A stretch of DNA of 64,000 bases, from contig NZ_BMFV01000006.1 in NCBI RefSeq assembly GCF_014639255.1, forward strand, positions 90,947-154,946, given 5' to 3'. How positions within the stretch are numbered: position 1 is the stretch's first letter; each line of letters begins with the position of its first letter. The notes under the pieces were generated by a model, which saw only the letters and a list, made by a program, of their open reading frames with translations, ran no database searches and was not told the origin of the DNA. A program made the translations under genes and the position numbers. Shown here in pieces: positions 1 to 7,798 of this stretch. This DNA is from Pullulanibacillus pueri (GTDB lineage Bacteria > Bacillota > Bacilli > Bacillales > Sporolactobacillaceae).

Positions 1-1
1 G

Positions 2-202
2 AGCGAAAAAGGCTGTATTAAATGTGGAAGCACAGAGACAGGAACAAAAGATGTTGCGATGACAGGAACGGGGCTCTCTAAAATGTTCGATATTCAAAAC
101 AATCAATTCTTGGTCGTCTTCTGTAAAAATTGTGGGTACTCTGAGTTTTACAATAAAAAAGCCTCAACAGGTTCCAATATTTTAGATTTATTTTTTGGCT
201 AA
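2..202 (+). CDS. Zinc-ribbon protein, C-terminal part (5' truncated by window)
   Basis: An open frame runs from base 2 to a TAA at 200-202, giving the last 66 residues of a protein whose start lies outside the window. Two CxxC knuckles are visible (C-I-K-C near the beginning and C-K-N-C about 40 residues later). The tail is Y-x-E-F-Y followed by a short hydrophobic end (ILDLFFG). This layout resembles the small predicted nucleic-acid-binding zinc-ribbon proteins of Firmicutes (COG3478/DUF2082 type), which are normally about 65-75 aa, so little may be missing. The specific function is unknown. It is closed by a hairpin shared with the convergent MerR gene. Confidence 0.6.
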   Translation, partial: SEKGCIKCGSTETGTKDVAMTGTGLSKMFDIQNNQFLVVFCKNCGYSEFYNKKASTGSNILDLFFG

Positions 203-236
203 AAGGCCTTATACATGTTCAATTAATCTATTCATC

Positions 237-269
237 AAAAGAGCCTCACTTATCAAAGAGGCTCTTTTT
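237..269. terminator. Bidirectional Rho-independent terminator
   Basis: The inverted repeat gagcctc (241-247) / gaggctc (258-264) is flanked by AAAA on the left and TTTTT on the right. It lies between the zinc-ribbon gene and the convergent MerR gene, so it can terminate both. Confidence 0.8.
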
Positions 270-272
270 CAA

Positions 273-1034
273 TCACTTATTCCCGGTATAAATAAGGATG
301 GCATCTCTAAGAAACGCAGCCGCACCAGGTTGCACAGCATCATAGTAAGCCGAAAACCTTTCATCCGCAACATACATGTGGGCCAGTCCCGCATGTGCTT
401 CCTTAGTATAGTCGCTCCAATAGAAGTTCAGCCACTGTTTGTGTAAAGCGGCAACCTTTTGAGCCCCTTCACTTGCAGGGTCCCCGACACGCATCGCTTC
501 TCCTAAGTCTTCCTTTATTTTTGCTTCTAAACATGTGACCATGTCGTATTCCTCTTTTGTCATATTTTTCAGCTTCGTATTGGCGCGATCAATCGTGTCT
601 TCACCGTACTTTTTACGAATTTCTTTGCCATAATTCTGCTCATTTTCATCTATCCATTTTTGTTTAAATCCAATAAATTTTTCTCGATCCGACATTTTTA
701 TCTCTCCTTGTGCTGAAGCAATGGTTTTCTCGACATTTGCGATCAGACTATCTAATTGCTTCCTTTTTTCGAGGAGGTGATCTCGATGCTGACATAATGC
801 TTTTTCTTTATTAAAGTGAGGGTTTGAAAGCATACGCTTAATTGTTTGTAAATCAACACCTAATTCCCGATAAAAAAGAATATGCTGCAATTGGTCTACC
901 TCTTTTGGACCGTAAATCCGATAACCCGATGAATTGATTCTCGCCGGCTTGAGAAGTCCAATTTCATCATAATACCGGAGCGACCGCGAACTCACGCCTG
1001 CTAATCTGGCTAGCCTTTGTACCGTATATTCCAT
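273..1034 (-). CDS. MerR-family multidrug-responsive activator with TipAS domain (Mta-like)
   Basis: This 253-aa transcription factor has an N-terminal MerR winged helix (residues 1-70; the typical RLAGVSSRSLRYYDEIGLL segment is seen). A dimerisation coiled coil follows (about 75-115), then a C-terminal TipAS-type ligand-binding region (about 125-250) ending in the Tyr-rich YYDAVQPGAAAFLRDAI stretch. Size and order match Bacillus subtilis Mta and Streptomyces TipAL, which activate multidrug transporter genes and their own promoter when bound to drug. The ATG is preceded by an AGGAGGGG ribosome site. No transporter gene is adjacent, so any target besides itself lies elsewhere. Its own promoter has the MerR hallmark 19-bp spacer. 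Confidence 0.88.
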   Translation of the reverse strand: MEYTVQRLARLAGVSSRSLRYYDEIGLLKPARINSSGYRIYGPKEVDQLQHILFYRELGVDLQTIKRMLSNPHFNKEKALCQHRDHLLEKRKQLDSLIANVEKTIASAQGEIKMSDREKFIGFKQKWIDENEQNYGKEIRKKYGEDTIDRANTKLKNMTKEEYDMVTCLEAKIKEDLGEAMRVGDPASEGAQKVAALHKQWLNFYWSDYTKEAHAGLAHMYVADERFSAYYDAVQPGAAAFLRDAILIYTGNK

Positions 1035-1055
1035 CTCATCCCCTCCTCAATACTT

Positions 1056-1086
1056 ACCCTACACTTTTACGTTGCGTAAAGGTCAA
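1056..1086 (-). promoter_or_regulatory. MerR-type promoter/operator with 19-bp spacer
   Basis: Read on the minus strand: -35 TTGACC (1081-1086), 19-bp spacer (1062-1080), -10 TAGGGT (1056-1061). The spacer holds a perfect dyad TTTACG-CAA-CGTAAA. An over-long spacer with a central palindrome is the known architecture of promoters twisted open by MerR activators. This strongly suggests autoregulation of the gene ending at 273. Confidence 0.8.
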
Positions 1087-1143
1087 TAGAGTTTCTCGAT
1101 TTTTTTAAAGCCAGAAAGCATAAAATTCTGGCCATCAATGAGG

Positions 1144-1404
1144 TATTGATCTCCGCCCCAGAACGCTCGCTTTCCTCATGCCCACAGGACGTGGGTAGGG
1201 TCGGCGTTCGACGCACAGGAAGTGCTAGCTTCGGCGGTGTCACACGGACGTGACGGTCTTAGCCGAAGTTCCTTAATGACGTGACGCTTTTAGCCGATCG
1301 TCCTTAGTGGCCTCAGCTAATTTTGGAATGGATAATTTCTGTTCCAAAATGGATCTTCGGACGCGTGCTGTTCCCGAAGGAGTCTCGCGTCTTCTGCTTC
1401 AATC
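1144..1404 (-). repeat. Dispersed repeat family A, copy 1 (reverse orientation)
   Basis: This is a non-coding element. Its left part (GAACGCTCGCTTTCC) and right part (GATCTTCGG...GTGCTGTTCCCG.AGGAGTCTCGCG) recur inverted at 8857-8992 and 52490-52780, with a fragment near 17297. It contains an internal perfect 8-bp inverted repeat TTTTGGAA/TTCCAAAA (1321-1349). Similar GC-richer intergenic elements are common in Bacillus genomes and have no known function. It sits directly next to a family B copy. Confidence 0.75.
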
Positions 1405-1460
1405 AACTGGGTAGCCAAAGCTGCTTTAGTATAAGAAAACTTTTTAGTACCTAATCTAGG

Positions 1461-1574
1461 GAACGGGCATGGTTTTCGCCATTAAGGATCGGCGACAACT
1501 TTAATGTGTGAACGCGTATGTCGAACATCAGGCTGTGCTTAGTGAAGCGGAGAATTGCAAGCCAAGTTTTCTAA
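1461..1574 (-). repeat. Dispersed repeat family B, copy 1 (reverse orientation)
   Basis: The reverse complement begins TTAGAAAACTTGGC and contains TTCACTAAGCACAGCCTGAT, followed by a region ending GATCCTTAATGGCG. The same blocks recur at 23953-24080 and 52283-52392, and partially at 3175-3239. Together with the neighbouring family A copy it forms a composite B-A unit of about 430 bp. Confidence 0.7.
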
Positions 1575-1649
1575 CTTTTCTCCACTCCAAATCCCAAATA
1601 TGATAAAATCGACGGAATACTATTATTTTTCTAAAGGGAGGTCCTTTTC

Positions 1650-2417
1650 TTGGTCCTGACTCAGGTTGACTCGGCTTACATTAAAAAGATTGAGGCATTA
1701 TCTGCAAATGCGCTCCCCGCTCTGCAAACCACTTTATATGACGGCTGGATTTTACGATTTTCTAACGGCTATACCAAAAGAGCTAATTCTATTCATCCTT
1801 TATACCTCTCGACAGAAGATGTCCAACATAAAATAGACCATTGTGAGCATATCTATCGTCAAAAAAAGTTAAATACCGTCTATAAAATGACGTCCGCTGT
1901 TTCGCCCCCAGAATTAGATGTACTTCTTGAAAACCAGGGTTACGAAAAATCAGGCCAGACCAGTCTACAAATTCTTCCTTTACAGCAGCTAAAGCTTGCA
2001 AGTGACAGGCTACAGATCAATGTTTTTGAAACCTTTAACGAAGCATGGTTTAACGCTTTTTGCCTTCTGAATCATGTGGAGCTTTCAGCACAGGCCACTT
2101 TAAAAAAGATGCTAGAAAATCTCGTCCCAGAAACTTGTTTTCTACTTTCCTATCATAAGGACGAAGTGACCGCTTGTGGCTTAGGTGTTTTAGAAGAGGA
2201 CTACCTTGGACTATTTGATATTGTCACACATGAAGCGCACAGAAGAAAAGGCTATGCCCAGAGCCTTATTTTACAGCTCTTAAATTGGGGGAAAGCAAAA
2301 GGAGCCCATACGGCGTACCTGCAAGTGGTCTTAGAGAATCTTCCCGCTATTCGTCTCTACTCTCAGCTCGGCTTCACTGAAGCCTATCAATATTGGTACA
2401 GGATAAAAAAGACATGA
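1650..2417 (+). CDS. GNAT-family N-acetyltransferase
   Basis: This is a 255-aa protein whose C-terminal half (about 130-255) is a GNAT acetyltransferase fold. It shows the acetyl-CoA pyrophosphate-binding loop as HRRKGYAQSLILQLLNWG and a following beta-strand/helix with NLPAIRLYSQLGF, typical of motif B. The N-terminal half (YDGWILRFSNGYTKRANSI) matches the extended N-terminal domain of a Firmicutes GNAT subgroup. The start is TTG at 1650, chosen because an AAAGGGAGGT ribosome site lies 7-12 bases upstream and no better ATG exists. The substrate cannot be predicted. It stands alone between repeats and the queT riboswitch. Confidence 0.8.
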   Translation: MVLTQVDSAYIKKIEALSANALPALQTTLYDGWILRFSNGYTKRANSIHPLYLSTEDVQHKIDHCEHIYRQKKLNTVYKMTSAVSPPELDVLLENQGYEKSGQTSLQILPLQQLKLASDRLQINVFETFNEAWFNAFCLLNHVELSAQATLKKMLENLVPETCFLLSYHKDEVTACGLGVLEEDYLGLFDIVTHEAHRRKGYAQSLILQLLNWGKAKGAHTAYLQVVLENLPAIRLYSQLGFTEAYQYWYRIKKT

Positions 2418-2527
2418 ATAAGATACTAGAAATTTAGTCCTTTTTCACTGAAAAATACCGATTGTGACATTTTTCAATTGACCTGGCCCCTAAAGCTATA
2501 TTATTATTAAACTTCGAGTGTATACTC

Positions 2528-2565
2528 GACGTGGTTCGAGACCCTCCCACGCTAAAAAACTAAGG
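2528..2565 (+). promoter_or_regulatory. preQ1-I (class I) riboswitch
   Basis: The sequence shows a compact stem CGTGG...CCACG with loop TTCGAGACCCTCC, followed by the diagnostic A-rich tail CTAAAAAACTAAGG that folds back as a pseudoknot. This is the class I preQ1 aptamer, one of the smallest known riboswitches. The last aptamer bases overlap the AAGGAG ribosome site of queT. Ligand binding should therefore hide the ribosome site, giving translational repression when preQ1 is abundant. No terminator lies between aptamer and gene. Confidence 0.85.
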
Positions 2566-2577
2566 AGAGATTGATAG

Positions 2578-3063
2578 ATGAAATTAAGAGTCCTTATTGT
2601 AAACGGTATTCTCGCCGCCCTATACGTGGCCGTTACTGCCGTCATTGCCCCTTTTGGTTTTACCAATATCCAATTCCGGGTATCCGAGATGTTTAATCAT
2701 CTCGTTGTCTTTAACAAAAAATATATTTACGGCATTGTTATTGGTGTTTTTATAGCCAATCTTCTTTTATCACCCATGGTCGGCTATGATCTTGTTTTCG
2801 GTGTCGGACAATCTGTGATTTCACTCCTCATCACCATTTTAGCTACAAAGTTTATTAAAGGCATATGGCTACGGATGATCTTCAATACGATTGTCTTTAC
2901 CTTTATGATGTGTCTGATCGCGGCCGAACTGCATTTAGCCTTAAATCTACCCTTTTTAATCACCTGGCTAACGGCTGCTATTGGTGAGTTTGTCGTCATG
3001 GCTATTGGAGCACCAATCATTTATATGATAAACAAACGGCTCAACTTCGAAAAAGTCGTTTAA
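2578..3063 (+). CDS. queT: QueT-type queuosine-precursor transporter (ECF S component)
   Basis: This 161-aa, very hydrophobic protein has about five to six membrane helices and begins MKLRVLIVNGILAALYVAVT. The conserved FTNIQFRVSEMFNHL segment sits after the first helix. This is the QueT family, the substrate-binding S subunit of energy-coupling-factor importers for preQ1/queuosine precursors. The preQ1-I riboswitch immediately upstream independently supports the substrate. The shared EcfA/EcfT energising module is not in this window. ATG start 12 bases after the riboswitch-embedded AAGGAG. The gene is monocistronic with a strong terminator behind it. Confidence 0.92.
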   Translation: MKLRVLIVNGILAALYVAVTAVIAPFGFTNIQFRVSEMFNHLVVFNKKYIYGIVIGVFIANLLLSPMVGYDLVFGVGQSVISLLITILATKFIKGIWLRMIFNTIVFTFMMCLIAAELHLALNLPFLITWLTAAIGEFVVMAIGAPIIYMINKRLNFEKVV

Positions 3064-3101
3064 AACCTATGGGTTTGACCCGGTGGAGCCTGCCCCTTAA
3101 C

Positions 3102-3144
3102 CAAAAAAGAGCGTTTGCCTTTATAAGGCAGATGCTCTTTTTCT
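3102..3144 (+). terminator. Rho-independent terminator of queT
   Basis: A long imperfect stem AAAAGAGCgtttGCCTT / AAGGCagatGCTCTTTTT is followed by a T run. It lies about 40 bp after the queT stop. Confidence 0.8.
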
Positions 3145-3174
3145 TATAACGTCAGAAATCATAATTTTATGGAA

Positions 3175-3239
3175 GACCTTATAAGTGCAACTTTGGCCTA
3201 TCGCCATTTAAGGATTGGCGATAGGTCAAGTTTTCTAAT
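3175..3239 (-). repeat. Dispersed repeat family B, partial copy with 9-bp hairpin
   Basis: It carries both outer blocks of family B (GACCTTATAAGTGCAA at one end, CAAGTTTTCTAAT at the other) but lacks the central TTCACTAAGCACAGCC core. Between them is a perfect hairpin CCTATCGCC/GGCGATAGG. It looks like an internally deleted copy. Confidence 0.5.
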
Positions 3240-3246
3240 GGCACTC

Positions 3247-4392
3247 TTAGATAAAATTATTGACATTATTATTTCGCCCGAACTTATAAACAGCAATTAA
3301 GAAGAAGGCGCAAGCGAAGGCCAGTAAAATGAAGATATTTAAATACACCTGAGAGAAATGCTGACCTTGCTGTAATTTATCAATGGTATCGAGTAACCAT
3401 GTTTGAGGTAAAAAGTGGGCTATTTTTTGCACCGTCTCTGGCATAATGCCACTCGGGAAGAAACACCCTGATAATAAACACGATGGTGTCACAATGAGGT
3501 TAAGCATCGCATTTCCAGCTGCAGAACTAGTCGCAAAGGCAATAACCGCTAAGGATAGACCAACAGCAACCAGAGCAAAAAGAATTAGTGTTACGAACAT
3601 TTCCCACACCGGCATACTTAACTGAATATGAAAGACCTTAGTCATAAAGATAAGAGTGACAATAATTTGTCCGATCATGATCAACAGATTTGTTATGATA
3701 TTAGAAAGAACATATTTCTTAGAATCAATCGGTGTCGATAATAACCGGAAATACGTACGGCCTTCTTTTTCCTGAGTAATCATTGATGATAAATTCCCTG
3801 CCGCAATGAGCATAAACATCAAAAGAAATCCGATCGCTTGATACGTCATATCGTTATTTTTCGAAGTATCATTGAGTGTACCCGTCGTCATTTTAAAAGG
3901 CGCTTGTTGATAATCAGTATAAAGGCGATGAAAGGTCTCTTGATCTCCTTTGCCGGCAAGACTTAAATCATTAATATTATCGATATATTGATTTAAATAA
4001 GATTTAACAAAACCTGTCACCGTAGCGCCTTTTATGGAAACAATGTTTACATGATCAGGATGTCCATTTTGAATACTTTGCGTATAGCCTTTATCAAAAG
4101 TCACGACACAATCAAGTTGACCTGATGACACTTTATCCTCCACGTCTGCGGCCTTAATCTCCTTAACCTGAACATGGTCTAGTCCCTTTATAAACTTCAC
4201 TGTATTACTAGAAATCATGCTATGATCATGATTCACGATACCGACATGCAAAGTACTCGTATTTGAGCCCCCATAGATAAGGATTGAGACCAAGATGCCG
4301 ATAATAGGCAACCCTACAGTAAAAAATAATTTCTTCTTATCCTTAAAAGTGACCTTGAACAAATTCTTAATTAACCAAATCACGTCCTTCAT
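3247..4392 (-). CDS. ABC-2 type transporter permease
   Basis: This is a 381-aa membrane subunit of an ABC exporter. It has one N-terminal membrane anchor (LFFTVGLPIIGILVSILIYGG), an extracytoplasmic domain of about 150 residues, then five C-terminal helices typical of ABC2_membrane_3 proteins. The motif QEKEGRTYFRLLSTPI precedes the helices, as in NatB/YhaP-like permeases. I place the start at ATG 4392, which has a GGAGGG site 8 bases upstream and begins MKDVIWLIKNLF. A longer frame to 4431 would overlap the previous gene. It is one base from the end of the upstream permease, so the two are translationally coupled. Substrate unknown; drug, peptide or lipid export is typical. Confidence 0.85.
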   Translation of the reverse strand: MKDVIWLIKNLFKVTFKDKKKLFFTVGLPIIGILVSILIYGGSNTSTLHVGIVNHDHSMISSNTVKFIKGLDHVQVKEIKAADVEDKVSSGQLDCVVTFDKGYTQSIQNGHPDHVNIVSIKGATVTGFVKSYLNQYIDNINDLSLAGKGDQETFHRLYTDYQQAPFKMTTGTLNDTSKNNDMTYQAIGFLLMFMLIAAGNLSSMITQEKEGRTYFRLLSTPIDSKKYVLSNIITNLLIMIGQIIVTLIFMTKVFHIQLSMPVWEMFVTLILFALVAVGLSLAVIAFATSSAAGNAMLNLIVTPSCLLSGCFFPSGIMPETVQKIAHFLPQTWLLDTIDKLQQGQHFSQVYLNIFILLAFACAFFLIAVYKFGRNNNVNNFI

Positions 4393-4393
4393 T

Positions 4394-5515
4394 CTACAGT
4401 CCCTCCCGTCTTCCCATGGATATGATCGCAATCAATAAAAACACTACAGAAATCCCGAGATTCAAAAACGCTGCATGAATTGCTGGAGTCATATTATCGG
4501 AGTATATCACTTGAGTAATAGCATGATTGGCCCAATGCAGTGGTGAAAGCTGCATTACATTGTTCATCAATCCGCCACCATCCTCCACTTGAAAATATGC
4601 CCCACCAAAGAACGCTGCTAATTGTATGACAACCATAATGATCGCCTGCGAAGCTCCAGACGTTTTCGTCATATAGCTCATACCCAGTCCGAAACTAATC
4701 GCCAGTACTATCTCAGTAATTAAGACAAAGAAGACAATCCCTAAATGCTCTCCCCAATTGGCCTTAAAGACGTATTTACTAAAAAGCACAACAATAAGTG
4801 TACACAACACACTCGTTAGAACACCACCAAAAATCTTTCCAATAAAAATTTCTGCTTTTGAAATTGGCGCAACCACTAGACGAGTAGCCGTTCCTATAAT
4901 TCTTTCACCACGAATGAGATAACTCGCTGACATCGCTCCAAATAATGCAATCATGGTGGTCATCGTGATAGCATAATAATCCATAGCTCCAGGTTTTTTT
5001 AAAGAATGGAGCCCAGTTTCCTTAATAAAGTTGGCCTCACCACTGTTTGGTGTCACCTTACTTAGAGCATTAGGAGACACCTTAGCGACTGTGCTTATCA
5101 TATTGTATTTATCTACAAAGGCACTGAGCATCCCTTCAATAACACTGCCTTCAATGCTATTTTTATTACTCTCATACATCTTAATCTGACTATTGGTCAC
5201 TTCAATATAAGCGCCATATTTGTTTTCCTTAACAGCTTTTTTACCATCCATAGTTTCTGTAGCCTTTTTAAAATGGACACCTGAATCCGAAAGGCCTTCA
5301 GTAAAGGTTTGAAAAGCCTGAGAGACTGACTGATTGGCTGAGTCTTTATAAAGGACAGGAATATCGACCACTTCTGTCGTTGTATTAAAATCACTTGAAA
5401 GCGCTGTTCCTAGGATCAGCATAAGGACAATGGGAAAGGCCAAAAGAAAGATGAGCGTGCGAAGATCACGAAAATCACGTTTCATTTCCTTAAGGGCCAA
5501 ATTAATAATATTCAA
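4394..5515 (-). CDS. ABC-2 type transporter permease
   Basis: This 373-aa protein is the second membrane subunit of the exporter. It has an N-terminal membrane anchor (residues about 17-40), a large external domain (40-180), then five membrane helices with the RGERIIGTATRLVVAPISK segment preceding them. It is a clear paralogue in architecture of the neighbouring permease, and they probably act as a heterodimer driven by the ATPase encoded just upstream. The start is TTG at 5515, preceded by an AGGGGGGT ribosome site 5 bases away. No ATG nearby gives a complete first helix. The gap to the ATPase gene is 17 bp. Confidence 0.85.
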   Translation of the reverse strand: MNIINLALKEMKRDFRDLRTLIFLLAFPIVLMLILGTALSSDFNTTTEVVDIPVLYKDSANQSVSQAFQTFTEGLSDSGVHFKKATETMDGKKAVKENKYGAYIEVTNSQIKMYESNKNSIEGSVIEGMLSAFVDKYNMISTVAKVSPNALSKVTPNSGEANFIKETGLHSLKKPGAMDYYAITMTTMIALFGAMSASYLIRGERIIGTATRLVVAPISKAEIFIGKIFGGVLTSVLCTLIVVLFSKYVFKANWGEHLGIVFFVLITEIVLAISFGLGMSYMTKTSGASQAIIMVVIQLAAFFGGAYFQVEDGGGLMNNVMQLSPLHWANHAITQVIYSDNMTPAIHAAFLNLGISVVFLLIAIISMGRREGL

Positions 5516-5532
5516 TCAACACACCCCCCTTG

Positions 5533-6468
5533 TTAATCCCGCAAGTTTCTTCCTGTTAATGTTAGAAAAACCGTATCTAGATTAGGTGCCTGTTCTTCCA
5601 CTGTGCGAATCTCTATACCTGCTGCTATAAAATACTGAATAATCGTGTTCAAGTTATTCACATCTGCACTGGAGTTAATTTTTATGACGTCCTCTTCGAC
5701 CTTAACCTCTTTTACGCCATTGATAAGTTTAAGCTGTGATAGATCAAGAGTGTCAGTTGAATTAATCCCAATCCAAATATCCTTTGTGTTAGTAATAATT
5801 GCTTTAAGTTGTTCTTTAGTGCCTTCAGCTATAATCTTCCCATGGTCGATGATCGCAATCCGGGAGCAGATTTCTTCAACCTCTTCCATGTAATGACTAG
5901 TGTATATAATCGTACACCCCATCTCATTGAGTTTTCGAACAGAACTGAGAATATAATTTCTTGATTGGGGATCAATTCCCACTGTAGGTTCATCCATAAT
6001 GATAAGTTTAGGTCGATGAGCAATGGCACAGGCAATATTTAAGCGCCTCTTCATTCCACCTGAAAAGGTTTTAGGAAAACTTTTTGCTTTATCACTTAGT
6101 CCTACAAATTTTAAAGCCTCTTCTACCTGTTCTTTTAATTTTTGTCCACGTAATCCATATAACCCTGCAAAAAATTGTATATTTTCATAGGCCGTCAAAT
6201 CTTCATAAATAGCAATATCTTGTGGAACCATACCAATATGACTCTTGGCAAACTTTTTATTCTTGGTAACATCCTTCCCCAAGATCCTTATCTCACCTTT
6301 CGTGTGGTGTAAAAGGCCAGCGATCATGTTAATCGTCGTACTCTTCCCTGCTCCATTTGTACCTAAAAAACCAAAAATTTCCCCTTCATCTATAGCTAAA
6401 GTCACGTTGTCAACAGCAATAAAGTCACCAAATTTTCTTGTTAAATGCTTCATCTCTAAAACTTTCAT
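5533..6468 (-). CDS. ABC transporter ATP-binding protein (exporter, CcmA-type)
   Basis: This 311-aa ATPase is first in the exporter operon. All nucleotide-binding elements are intact: Walker A GTNGAGKST (about 36-44), Q-loop PQDIAIY, signature FSGGMKRR (about 137), Walker B LIIMDEPTVGIDP (about 156) and H-loop TSHYMEEVEE. After residue 215 comes the C-terminal extension common in NatA/DrrA-type exporter ATPases. It pairs with the two ABC-2 permeases downstream. A DesK/NarL-type two-component system lies immediately upstream in the same direction and is the probable regulator, a standard Bacillales arrangement. An AGGTGAG ribosome site precedes the ATG. Confidence 0.92.
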   Translation of the reverse strand: MKVLEMKHLTRKFGDFIAVDNVTLAIDEGEIFGFLGTNGAGKSTTINMIAGLLHHTKGEIRILGKDVTKNKKFAKSHIGMVPQDIAIYEDLTAYENIQFFAGLYGLRGQKLKEQVEEALKFVGLSDKAKSFPKTFSGGMKRRLNIACAIAHRPKLIIMDEPTVGIDPQSRNYILSSVRKLNEMGCTIIYTSHYMEEVEEICSRIAIIDHGKIIAEGTKEQLKAIITNTKDIWIGINSTDTLDLSQLKLINGVKEVKVEEDVIKINSSADVNNLNTIIQYFIAAGIEIRTVEEQAPNLDTVFLTLTGRNLRD

Positions 6469-6610
6469 GCACTCACCTCATCGATTTACTTTAATAAGTT
6501 TGTTCCTAGCGATCGCTTTTGTAAGGTCAATAGAAAAGCTCAGCTTATTGCCACTTCCCAATTGCTAAAGGACGCATTTTTTCTTGTTAGCTTGCTTATA
6601 GTATAAAACG

Positions 6611-6650
6611 AAAGGATGAACTCACGGCAGTGCATAAGTTCATCCTTTTC
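6611..6650 (-). terminator. Terminator after the histidine kinase gene
   Basis: Perfect 11-bp arms AAGGATGAACT / AGTTCATCCTT enclose a 14-base loop. On the minus strand they are followed by TTCGTTTTAT. It separates the kinase/regulator operon from the ABC exporter operon. Confidence 0.65.
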
Positions 6651-6685
6651 ACATGAGAATTTTCATTTTTTTAATATGAGGAACC

Positions 6686-7792
6686 TCACATCATGAGCGG
6701 AAGTAAGGTTGTCACCGAAAAACCATTAGAGCCATCAACAATAATAGTTCCGTTGATCGCCGCTGTCCGTTCTTCCATACCAATAATGCCGAGACCCTTC
6801 TTGACCTTTTCGACCCCTCCCCCATTGTCCTTAATCTCAAGCCTAATAAACTTATTTAATACTTGAATATCAATTGAGACTCTTGTCGCGTTAGCATACT
6901 TTAAAATATTCGTTAAACACTCGCCCGTATTTTCTAGGATAACCTTCCACTGAATTGGAGTGATTTTGTCCATATTCCCTTTATAGGTAAAAGGCGCAAG
7001 AATATTATGTTTTGAAGAAAATTCATCGATTAACAGTCTTAAGCGATTAATTCCCAATTGTTCTGTTTGAGGCTTCATGTTTTTCAGTGTCTTGCGGATG
7101 CTCTCAATACCTTCTTTAGAAATGTTAATCGCATTTTGCAATAATTCAGCGGCTTTCTCCGGATGGGATTCCATGATGCTTTTTGCCGCCTCCATCTGGA
7201 TCAAAGCCCCTGTCATCGAATGCCCAATACTATCATGGATTTCCTGTGACAAGCGATTCCGTTCCTCTAACTTCGATGTATATTCTTGCTGTTTAATATA
7301 AGCTTGATTTTCATTCAAATTTTTACTCAGTCTCTGCATATCTTTACGCAGTTTATCCAGCTTAGCGATATAGCTCGTTATCCGTTCGCTATATAGAGAC
7401 GCCATTTGAAATACCAAAAAGCTAACTAAGGTCACAAAGCCATATTGAATTTGCATCCGTTCACTGATGATGAATTCTGGAAGAAAAGAAATGAGAAGGG
7501 CGATCCACCCTTTGCGTTTGTCATAAGACAAGAATTCAAAGAGACCTATAGGCAATAGAAAAATGAGGGATGGGTAGATTTCTTTTTGCATTCCCAATAT
7601 AAAGAGCAAAGAAAGAAGTAAAATAAAGTTTTTTACCTTTTTATTTTTAACAATATAAATCAAAATGTTGAGACAAAAATAAATAAGTAAGCTGAAAATA
7701 CTCCACGCAAGCTCTTCATTTTGTGACTGAGTATAAGTAATCGCCAAATAGAGCAATAAAATGAGTTTAGTCATGATAATCCAAAAGTCCAT
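6686..7792 (-). CDS. Sensor histidine kinase, HisKA_3 (DesK/LiaS-like)
   Basis: This 368-aa kinase begins with five or six hydrophobic membrane segments (residues 1-140) and little external sequence, so it probably senses membrane state. A coiled linker (145-180) leads to a HisKA_3 dimerisation domain with the phospho-acceptor His in LSQEIHDSIGHSMTGAL (about residue 190). The HATPase domain shows N-box ENTGECLTNILKYANAT and the G-box IKDNGGGVEKVKKGLGIIGMEER. It is the second gene after its response regulator, with a 6-bp gap. By context it probably controls the ABC exporter just downstream. The ligand is unknown. Confidence 0.88.
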   Translation of the reverse strand: MDFWIIMTKLILLLYLAITYTQSQNEELAWSIFSLLIYFCLNILIYIVKNKKVKNFILLLSLLFILGMQKEIYPSLIFLLPIGLFEFLSYDKRKGWIALLISFLPEFIISERMQIQYGFVTLVSFLVFQMASLYSERITSYIAKLDKLRKDMQRLSKNLNENQAYIKQQEYTSKLEERNRLSQEIHDSIGHSMTGALIQMEAAKSIMESHPEKAAELLQNAINISKEGIESIRKTLKNMKPQTEQLGINRLRLLIDEFSSKHNILAPFTYKGNMDKITPIQWKVILENTGECLTNILKYANATRVSIDIQVLNKFIRLEIKDNGGGVEKVKKGLGIIGMEERTAAINGTIIVDGSNGFSVTTLLPLMM

Positions 7793-7798
7793 AATCGT

